Assembly (NCBI GenBank): GCA_937863195.1
Contig: CALMET010000034.1
Location: 1 to 23,385 of the forward strand
Length of the DNA stretch: 23,385 nt
From: an uncultured bacterium
Lineage (GTDB): Bacteria > Patescibacteria > ABY1 > SG8-24 > 2-12-FULL-60-25
Direction: 5' to 3'
The position numbers were made by a program, and so were the translations under genes. The notes under the pieces were generated by a model. That model was not told the DNA's origin. It did no database searches and saw only the letters and a program-made list of their open reading frames with translations. Each line of letters begins with the position of its first letter. Positions within the stretch are counted from its first letter, which is position 1. Of this stretch, positions 10,102 through 17,000 are shown piece by piece.

Positions 10102-10629
10102 TTACCTCCTTGCTTTTGCCTTGGCCGCTGGCTTTTCTGCAGGCGTTTGGATGGCGAGCCATCGAGACTGCATCTGACAGAGCTCCGCAAAAGGAGGGAT
10201 GTCGTCATTAACGAGCAGAACGAGCCGCCCGCTTGAGGCAATGAATCTCAACGACATGTCATCCCGCGCAAAGACTTCACGCAGGGCCACCGTGCAGCAG
10301 ACTTGATTGTCTGTGTAGGGGCAATTTTCACCGAGCGGTTCGCGAACGCGAACGTAGTCTTTGTTGATGAGATGGTTGTCGAGATCGAGACGCATGCCCT
10401 GATCGATATCGATCATGACCTGCAAGGATCCCTTGTTCTGCTTGGTGCGATTCGTGATGCGCACGTGAACCCCAGACAGAAGCAAGGTCGGTCCTTTGGC
10501 CATGAAGCTTGATTCATTGGCGGCGACCTCGATGCGCAGGTTGTCACGAACGTCGTGGAGCTTGCCTCGGCAGTGAAAATACTCCGAAGACACCTCGAGA
10601 AAGAACGGCTGAAAAGGTTTGCTGGACAT
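10102..10629 (-). CDS. Uncharacterised protein B of a local three-gene family (C-terminal WL motif)
   Basis: A 175-residue soluble protein of unknown function. The ATG at 10629 (MSSKPFQPFFLEV) lies 8 bases after a consensus AAGGAGGT; the longer start at 10650 lies at or before the predicted transcription start and is rejected. Seen in order: YFHCRGKL near the N-terminus, shared in form with LHCRGLEL in protein C; a VMIDID strand; FARDDMSLRFIASSGRLVLLV; then MQSRWLA. A Lys/Ala-rich tail (PAEKPAAKAKARR) follows the conserved domain. Four cysteines (for example ENCPYTDNQVCC) do not form an obvious metal site. The gene has its own promoter and is coupled to protein A by a Shine-Dalgarno sequence overlapping its stop codon. 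Confidence 0.8.
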   Translation of the reverse strand: MSSKPFQPFFLEVSSEYFHCRGKLHDVRDNLRIEVAANESSFMAKGPTLLLSGVHVRITNRTKQNKGSLQVMIDIDQGMRLDLDNHLINKDYVRVREPLGENCPYTDNQVCCTVALREVFARDDMSLRFIASSGRLVLLVNDDIPPFAELCQMQSRWLAIQTPAEKPAAKAKARR

Positions 10630-10655
10630 TGATACCTCCTTGATATCCAAATACG

Positions 10656-10684
10656 ACGTTATGCCTCCTTATTCGAACCGTCAA
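10656..10684 (-). promoter_or_regulatory. Promoter of the B-A gene pair
   Basis: TTGACG (10684-10679), a 17-bp spacer and TAACGT (10661-10656) on the minus strand. Expected transcription start is near 10649, leaving a 20-base leader that holds only the AAGGAGGT ribosome site. The arrangement matches the promoter of the neighbouring paralogue (11231-11259). Confidence 0.65.
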
Positions 10685-10690
10685 GAACGC

Positions 10691-10723
10691 AAAACCCCGC
10701 GAGACAGCAGGGTCAGCGCGGGG
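10691..10723 (-). terminator. Intrinsic terminator of gene C
   Basis: On the minus strand CCCCGCG (10723-10717) pairs with CGCGGGG (10701-10695) around a 15-base loop, followed by TTTT. The stem starts directly after the TGA stop (TGACCCCCG). Confidence 0.75.
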
Positions 10724-10724
10724 G

Positions 10725-11207
10725 TCAGGCTTGAAGGAGCCATGTGGCCTCATTGGTATTGAGCCGTACGATCTCGGATTCTTGGCCATTGAAGTCTAGG
10801 TAGAGCAAGGGCTCTTTTCCTGTGGCAAAAAGGTTGATCGTTGCTTTGCGTGCGAAATTTTCGAGCACTGCTAGCAGTAGGGCGTCTCCCTCAGATAGTT
10901 TGAAATCCCTTATCCTGGTTACAATACTGAACTCCGGAAACCCTTCGACATCAATGATGAGTTCTGGGACAAAGTTCAGAGGCTTGATGAGTAGGGGATT
11001 TTGCACAGGACGAAGAAAGAGCAGCTCAAGACCTCGGCAATGCAGAGCGCCATCATACTCATTGAGCGTCGGTCTTTTGCCATAGCGAACCATGGTGGTG
11101 AAAGGTATCTCATTGGTCTGCTTGTGGGATTCGAGAACCTTGATGCGCTCGAGTGATACCTTGATGGAGCGCTCTTCGAGCCTTGCGGACGAAACAGTGG
11201 AAAGCAT
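10725..11207 (-). CDS. Uncharacterised protein C of a local three-gene family (C-terminal WL motif)
   Basis: A 160-residue soluble protein I cannot assign. The start at 11207 is set by a consensus GGAGG (11217-11213) and a promoter just upstream. The protein alternates short hydrophobic strands: ALHCRGLELLFLR, PELIIDVEGF, FSIVTRIRDF, then LENFARKATINLFATGKEPL, then a C-terminal NEATWLLQA. Aligned by eye, the last 50 residues match protein B (FAR, then L/I-xx-A-S/T, L-xx-D, WL), and all three proteins share an aliphatic-D-aliphatic strand in the middle. A beta-rich fold is likely. It is monocistronic, with its own promoter and terminator, lying between hflX and the B-A pair. Confidence 0.82.
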   Translation of the reverse strand: MLSTVSSARLEERSIKVSLERIKVLESHKQTNEIPFTTMVRYGKRPTLNEYDGALHCRGLELLFLRPVQNPLLIKPLNFVPELIIDVEGFPEFSIVTRIRDFKLSEGDALLLAVLENFARKATINLFATGKEPLLYLDFNGQESEIVRLNTNEATWLLQA

Positions 11208-11230
11208 GGATACCTCCGTAGTGCCTATTT

Positions 11231-11259
11231 TTGTTACCGTTTTCTACGACGAATGTCAA
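11231..11259 (-). promoter_or_regulatory. Promoter of gene C
   Basis: TTGACA (11259-11254), a 17-bp spacer and TAACAA (11236-11231). The -35 hexamer overlaps the TGA stop of hflX (11258-11256), so the promoter is packed into the end of the upstream gene. Confidence 0.7.
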
Positions 11260-12389
11260 TTCTTGAGCAAGGTTGCCCCGAGTTGTGCCTTCAACTCTTT
11301 AATCCCATCACCGGTGATAGCAGAGACAAAAACAGGTGTAAACGCTTTGTAGGTTTTGATGAGCGTCGCCTTCGAAAAGCGCTTTGCTTTATCAATCTTG
11401 TTAAAGACGTAGATTTTGGGGATATGACCAACGTTTAGCTGGCTAAGAATCCCTTCGACTTCAGCGATTTTTTCAACAAAGTCTTTATCTGAAACATCAA
11501 TAACATGTAGCAGAAGGTCTGCATCTACGGTTTCATCGAGAGTAGATCTGAATGCGTCGATCAATTCAGGTGGCAAGTCTTGAATAAAGCCAATGGTGTC
11601 GGATACGAGCAATTCGCGGCCTTTGCCTGAGCCCGATTCGTCCGGATACCAGATTTTACCAACGCGCGTATCGAGCGTGGCAAAGAGCGCATCAGCAACA
11701 TGGGCGCCTTTTTGTGTTAAGGCATTGGTGAGAGATGACTTGCCGGCATTGGTATAGCCAACGACTGAGACGGTTTTAAAACCAAGGCGTTCGCGGCGGG
11801 CGCGATGGCCAGCGCGTGAGGTGGCGACTTTTTCAAGTTCTTTGCGCACGTGCTGCTCTTCTTTAAACACGTGGCGTTTCATAAGCTCGGTATTGGTTTC
11901 GCCTTGTCCGCCACGGGTAGAAGTACCGCCCTTTTGCTGCATCATCTCAAAGCCCATGCCATAAATGCGTGGACCCATATGTTTGAGTGCAGCAAGTTTA
12001 ATTTGAAGTTTTGCTTCAGCCGTGGTCGCGTGTTTGTCGAAGATTTTCAAAATCAAATCAACGCGATCCCAGACGGCAGCCGTTGATTTTGCTTTACGAA
12101 AGCGCTCTTGCAAATTATAGACCTGTCCCGGTTTCATTAGGTTGTTCACGACGAGTAATTCGGCTTTTTCTGCGTGGGCGATCTCGATAAGTTCATCGAC
12201 TTTGCCGGTGCCAACATAGGTTTTATAATCTGGCGTTTGTCGGCGCTGAATCATTTTTACGACAAGAATCCCGCCGAAAGTATTGAGCAGGGACGTGAGT
12301 TCGGTTAAACGGCGTTCTGCGGCGGCATTCTCCATCGAAGGAGGAATAACGTCGATCAGAATCGCGCGTGGAATTTTGGATGTTTTCAT
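11256..12389 (-). CDS. hflX: GTPase HflX
   Basis: HflX is a ribosome-associated GTPase that splits or rescues stalled ribosomes under stress. The 377-residue protein has the HflX N-terminal domain (TYVGTGKVDEL; VNNLMKPGQVYNL; VWDRVDLILKIFDKHATTAEAKLQIKLA split across residues 60-135), a Gly-rich linker (GGTSTRGGQGE) and the GTPase domain: G1 GYTNAGKSS (211-219), G3 DTIGF (264-268) and G4 NKID (330-333). The family's FIQDLPPELIDAFRSTLDE segment follows G3. It starts 9 bases after the ccdA stop, with GGAG about 14 bases upstream inside the ccdA end. Its last codon region carries the -35 of the next gene. Confidence 0.96.
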   Translation of the reverse strand: MKTSKIPRAILIDVIPPSMENAAAERRLTELTSLLNTFGGILVVKMIQRRQTPDYKTYVGTGKVDELIEIAHAEKAELLVVNNLMKPGQVYNLQERFRKAKSTAAVWDRVDLILKIFDKHATTAEAKLQIKLAALKHMGPRIYGMGFEMMQQKGGTSTRGGQGETNTELMKRHVFKEEQHVRKELEKVATSRAGHRARRERLGFKTVSVVGYTNAGKSSLTNALTQKGAHVADALFATLDTRVGKIWYPDESGSGKGRELLVSDTIGFIQDLPPELIDAFRSTLDETVDADLLLHVIDVSDKDFVEKIAEVEGILSQLNVGHIPKIYVFNKIDKAKRFSKATLIKTYKAFTPVFVSAITGDGIKELKAQLGATLLKN

Positions 12390-12398
12390 ACGAGTATT

Positions 12399-13112
12399 CT
12401 AGAGTCTCCAATTGCCTGAAGCATACCAATCCGGAGCATGATTTAAGATCCAGTTTTGAAAATGCACATCAGCATGGGTAAAAATAATAACAGCAACAGC
12501 GATTAATAAGAGACCGAAGACGCGCTGCATCCAAGGGATGGTTTTAATGATTGTAGCGAGTTTTGCTGAAGCTTTTACTCCGCTCTTAGCGATAAGAAGC
12601 ATCGGGACTCCAACGCCTAAAGCAAAGATCGTGAGAAGAATGCCACCGCGTACAATGCTTTCGCTTGAAGCGATGAGGATCGCGATTGAGCCTAGGGCTG
12701 GGCCGGCACAAGGTGCCCATACAAGAGCGAGCGCACCACCGGCTAAAAAGGCACTCAAGAGATCGGTCTTGCCGATAAGCTCGGTTGGATTCGCATGAGT
12801 GAAAGCGAGCTTTAAACGGTTGAATACCACGGCACCCAAGGATGGCAGGAGCGACAAGATGCCAAAGAAGCCAAATAAGACCGCGGCAATGATGCGCCAT
12901 GTGCCAGGGGCAATGCCCAAAAAGGATCCGAGCGTGGCGATCATTAAGATCGAGAGAACTTTGACGCTAACGAATCCACCCACGAGGGCATAGGGTCGAT
13001 ACTTGTGCTTACCGTTTGCCGCAATCCCAAAAACCACTGGCAATAATGGCAGGGTGCAGGGGCTGGCAATGGTGACAATGCCGGCAGCAAAAGCGATAAA
13101 AGCGTCTAACAT
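12399..13112 (-). CDS. ccdA: CcdA/DsbD-type membrane thiol reductant carrier
   Basis: CcdA-type proteins pass electrons from cytoplasmic thioredoxin across the membrane to reduce extracytoplasmic disulfides. The 237-residue protein has about six membrane helices and the two redox cysteines expected in a two-repeat layout: Cys19 in SPCTLPLLP and Cys135 in APCAGP. A short hydrophilic tail (HFQNWILNHAPDWY) ends the protein. There is no attached thioredoxin domain, so it is CcdA rather than full DsbD. The ATG follows the TAA of the upstream lipoprotein gene without a gap, so they are probably co-translated. The redox partner is not in the window, although the lipoprotein is a candidate neighbour with no CxxC. 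Confidence 0.9.
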   Translation of the reverse strand: MLDAFIAFAAGIVTIASPCTLPLLPVVFGIAANGKHKYRPYALVGGFVSVKVLSILMIATLGSFLGIAPGTWRIIAAVLFGFFGILSLLPSLGAVVFNRLKLAFTHANPTELIGKTDLLSAFLAGGALALVWAPCAGPALGSIAILIASSESIVRGGILLTIFALGVGVPMLLIAKSGVKASAKLATIIKTIPWMQRVFGLLLIAVAVIIFTHADVHFQNWILNHAPDWYASGNWRL

Positions 13113-13358
13113 TTAGTTCGTTGATGAGGTTGTGGTGGTGGACTCGGTCGTGTCGGTCGCTGGGGCGACTTGAAGGTCTTGCTTGAGAGGGACGAGGGTA
13201 TAGTTCTCTGAACGGCTGGCATCTGAAGGCACGAGGGGAGCCTCGGCTTGGGGTGGTGCTTTTGGTTGTTCAGCTTGGCGCTTTTGGCATCCCCAGCCCG
13301 TTAAGGTGACGAGTAGGGCAAGAACCAAGAGGCCGGCACGAGGGGTGGCATATCGCAT
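13113..13358 (-). CDS. Small putative lipoprotein
   Basis: An 81-residue protein beginning MRYATPRAGLLVLALLVTL and continuing TGWGC, which looks like a lipobox with Cys24 as the lipidated residue (the middle Trp is unusual). The mature part is low complexity: Gln/Pro/Ala-rich, then Thr/Ser-rich (TTESTTTTSSTN), with no cysteines beyond the anchor. It resembles a tether more than an enzyme. It abuts ccdA (TAA then ATG), so it is part of the lipoprotein-ccdA-hflX operon. The function is unknown. The strong promoter upstream supports it as the first gene. Confidence 0.72.
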   Translation of the reverse strand: MRYATPRAGLLVLALLVTLTGWGCQKRQAEQPKAPPQAEAPLVPSDASRSENYTLVPLKQDLQVAPATDTTESTTTTSSTN

Positions 13359-13367
13359 AATACGCGA

Positions 13368-13395
13368 AGTATAGCCTGTTTATGCCATCCAGCAA
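13368..13395 (-). promoter_or_regulatory. Promoter of the lipoprotein-ccdA-hflX operon
   Basis: TTGCTG (13395-13390), a 16-bp spacer and TATACT (13373-13368) on the minus strand. It is divergent to the sigma-factor promoter in the same 122-base intergenic gap. Confidence 0.6.
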
Positions 13396-13423
13396 ACGTC
13401 TAGCGGTCTGTACAAAATACGTG

Positions 13424-13452
13424 TTCAGGTATTCAGTGTGAAGTGGTATACT
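13424..13452 (+). promoter_or_regulatory. Extended -10 promoter of the sigma factor operon
   Basis: TATACT at 13447-13452 is preceded by TGG, giving an extended -10 (TGN). TTCAGG at 13424-13429, 17 bp upstream, is a poor -35. The predicted start near 13459 leaves a leader of about 22 bases without a Shine-Dalgarno sequence. The same -10 is used by the divergent operon. Confidence 0.5.
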
Positions 13453-13480
13453 CCTGTCATTAATCCTTCTATCGACCGTT

Positions 13481-14065
13481 ATGAGCAATACACGATCACC
13501 CAATGAGGGTGTCGACGAGCAACAGCTCCTTATGCGGGCGAAATCCAATCCCCAAGCTATTGGCGAGATTTATGATCTGTACTCCGACAAGTTGTACGGA
13601 TTTCTTCTGCGCCGATGCGGCCATCGAGAGACGGCTGAAGACCTTGTCTCAAAGGTCTTTATCAAGTTTATCGAACAGATCCCGCATTTAGAGTGGAGAG
13701 GTATTTCGATCGGCGCTTATCTTTTTCGTGCCGCCACAAATACGTTGACCGACCATTGGCGCAAAACCAATAATCGCGAACAATTTGTTTTTGATGGCGA
13801 AGATGGCTGGGAGATGCCATCTGATATCGCCGCGCCATCGTGGCACGCCGAAATCGCCCTCGAAAAAGATAAGCTCGTAGACCTGCTAGGCGAACTGTCA
13901 CCACGCGACCAACAAGTGCTTGACCTGCGATTTTTCGCCGGCCTCGAACCTGACGAAATCGCCGAAGTGCTCGACATCTCATCCAATCATGCTTCAGTGC
14001 TCTCTTATCGAGCATTAGGCCGATTACGTGATCGTTATCTCACACGATATGCAACAACATCCTAA
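13481..14065 (+). CDS. ECF-type sigma-70 family RNA polymerase sigma factor
   Basis: A 194-residue sigma factor with the two domains of the ECF group. Region 2 spans about residues 20-95 (IGEIYDLYSDKLYGFLLRRC, then AEDLVSKVFIKFIE and the AATNTLTDHWRK promoter-melting helix). An acidic linker (DGEDGWEMPSD) follows. Region 4 spans residues 130-185, with the helix-turn-helix LSPRDQQVLDLRFFAGLEPDEIAEVLDIS. No region 1.1 or 3 is present. No Shine-Dalgarno sequence is visible. The 3' end overlaps the start of the macroglobulin gene by 17 bases (or 38 for the alternative start), the arrangement usual for sigma/anti-sigma pairs. It probably directs a small regulon in response to an envelope signal. 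Confidence 0.94.
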   Translation: MSNTRSPNEGVDEQQLLMRAKSNPQAIGEIYDLYSDKLYGFLLRRCGHRETAEDLVSKVFIKFIEQIPHLEWRGISIGAYLFRAATNTLTDHWRKTNNREQFVFDGEDGWEMPSDIAAPSWHAEIALEKDKLVDLLGELSPRDQQVLDLRFFAGLEPDEIAEVLDISSNHASVLSYRALGRLRDRYLTRYATTS

Positions 14066-17000
14066 CGACAACAATGACATCCTTCCTCCAGCATTGGAGA
14101 AGGTATCGCAAGAGCTCAAGCGAGCGTCATCTGAACGCTCGGATGTGCTTGCCTCAGATCTAAAAGCCCGCCAACGGGCCATGCTTATCGAGCATGCTGA
14201 ACGCACCCTTATGACTTCTGAAAAGAAGGTTGAAGCGCCTAAAGCGACTTCGACCAAATCACGTGCCCCGTTTTTTGCCTTTGGCGGTTTTGCGCTTGCC
14301 GGCGCCCTTGCTGTCTTTGCGCTTTTTATTACGACCAAAAACATGCCACAAGGCGACAATGCCTTGCGTGCATTACGTATCCCAGCGGCACATGCCCAAG
14401 ATGCCTTCTCCGTCTTTGCTGAAAACAAAGATACTCAAGGCGTTGAGACAGACTCGGCCTTCAAGATTGAGTCCAAAGTTGCCGTGCAAGAACGTGATTT
14501 GCAGGACGCTTTACGCATCGTCCCTCCGATTCAGTATGAGCTGCAAAAAACCAGCGATACTGAATATCGCATCATGCCAAAAGAAGAGTTGGCTGAAGGT
14601 ACGGTTTATAAAGTAAGCATCACGACCATTGTCGACGAAGCATCTCCTACCGCTCGTGAATTTTCATGGGCCATGCAGACAAAAGAGACCTTCCGTCTCG
14701 TATCCTCCATCCCTGCAACGGGTTCGGGTGGTGTGCCGGTGAATACGGGTATCGAATTCAAGCTCTCTCAAAGCGGATTCGTCGCTCCAACCGGTTCACA
14801 ATTCACGATCAGCCCTGCGGTTGATGGACGTTTTGAAATCCGTGGCCGCACCTTGGCCTTTGTCCCAACAAAACCCCTTCAACTTGGTGCACTCTATGAA
14901 GTGAAGCTTGATAAGTCTTTCGCTCCTGTTGGTGTTGAAGAAGGATTGCCATCCGACGTCATCATTCGTTTTGAAACGGATGCGAATAAGCCAGGCGAAT
15001 ATAAGCCAGAGGTCCGTTTGAATGTCCCTCCAACCGTATACATCCCTTCAGGCAAGCCAATGGTTATTGATCTTGGCTATCGCGAAGAGTCACTTAATAC
15101 GGTGACGGTAACGGGTTATTCAGTCACGACCGATGTCGCTCGCCAAGTCATGGAGCAGCGTCTCGCCGTGCCAGGCTATGCCGTGTATGCGCAGACAAAA
15201 AATGATGTCTATGAGAACGCCGCAAAAACATTGACATTCAATCTTGAGGCAACCATCACGAATGGCAAAAATAATAGCCCAGAACTTGCGTTGCCGGTTG
15301 CAGAAAAAGGTATTTACTTGGTGAAATTTGAACCTAAAGACGTACCAAATGCCCTCACCTCATGGTCGCTCGTTCAGGTGACTGATACGGCGGCTTATAG
15401 CGTTGTTGATCGCGACGGTATCTATGTCTGGGCGGTTAATGCATCCACAAATAAACCATTGTCGAATCTCGTGATTCAAAAAGGCAATGAGCGTCTCTCA
15501 ACCGATGCGACCGGTGTTGCGCGTTTATCGACGCCATCATCGTTCTCTTCGACGTCGAGTGATATGGGTGAATCAAGACCTTTTGTCTTATTGACCTTAG
15601 GCGAAGGTAAAGAGGCTTCGGTGCTCGCTGTTCAGCAGAGTTACTACACCTATCTCAACTTCATTCGCCCGGGTTACCCAACGACCGTACATAATCGCAC
15701 CATGGGCTTCATTCGTGCTGAGCGTAGCCTCTACCGTACCAATGACAGCATGACCGTCTTTGGCTTGGCTCGCGATCGTGATGCAAAATCCGGTTTGAAT
15801 GAGGTCAGTCTGCGTATCACGAAAGGTGCTCAATTATTCGACTTGCGTACGGGTGCATTAAAAATCTATCAAGAAGTAAAAGCGACCCCTGATTCAACCG
15901 GTAGATTTACTGCTGAATTGAAGTGGAATGATCTTGCTCCTGGTTACTACAGTCTAGAGACAGTACGTGATGGGGCTGAAGTTATTGCATCCCAGGGTTT
16001 TGAAGTGCGCGAATATATCAAGCCAACCTATTCGATTGAAGTCATGCCAGAGCGTGACAGTTATTTCATGGGTGAAACGGTCGTTGCACCAGTTCGCGTG
16101 AGATTCTTTGACGGCACGCCGATGGCAAATGCTTCGTTTAATGTGGACGTAGAATCGAATAGTTTGTCGTATCACGGCCAAATTAGAACAGATATCAACG
16201 GTAATGCAACGATCCGCATGGATACGGCCAAGACTCCTTGTGAGGCACTTGCGTCACGCATGAACCAATACTGCTACCAAACCGACACGCCAACCGTCTT
16301 TATTCGTCCGACGGTAGGCGAAGAGGCAGAACAAGAGACCTACTTCAACGTCAATCTTTATCGCTCTCGTATCGGTATCGATATGGACATCAAGGCAAGT
16401 AATGGCACCGAAAATCGCTCAGCGAGCGGTACCATTACCCTTTGGAACCAAGACTTGATGGCTGCCGACCTCGGTCGCGGTAACCGCGTCTCACAGGTCG
16501 TTAAAGTCACCACATATCCAAAGTACTGGGTAAAACGTGAGACCGGGTTCTACTATAACTCGATCACTAAATTGAACGAGCCTACCTATACCTACGACGA
16601 GATGAGCGACGAGCCGATTGTCCAAGAAGTCCGCACGGACGCTTCGGGTACGGCGAACATTCGCTTCGACATGAAAGAAGACCGACAATACTTTGTGTAT
16701 GCTGAAGTAGCAGACGCTCAGGGTCAGGTCGCGCGTATTGATCGCTATGTCTCGTATTATTATGGCTACGCGAACAACGATCGCACCTCAGAAGCATATC
16801 CAGAATTGCGTTTGTCATCGCCAAAACGCCAGTACATGTTGAATGGCACCATGCAGGATGCTGGCTATGAGGCAAATGAAGAAATCACTGCAACCTACAT
16901 GCTCGGTGAGAGCGTCCTCGATACCAGCAAAACGCCAGGCATCTTTTATGTGCTCGCGAGCCGCGGTATTATTAAGGCAACGGCCCAATCAGCCGCTGAA

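Noticed and set aside
10100..10162. Longer start for gene A
   Set aside because: It would overlap gene B by 61 bases, while AGGAGGTAACC precedes the ATG at 10099.
10630..10650. Longer start for gene B
   Set aside because: The predicted transcription start is near 10649 and the consensus ribosome site serves the ATG at 10629.
14049..14264. Zinc-binding anti-sigma motif in the macroglobulin head
   Set aside because: The segment has no cysteine, so the HxxxCxxC type is ruled out; only a non-zinc anti-sigma role remains possible.
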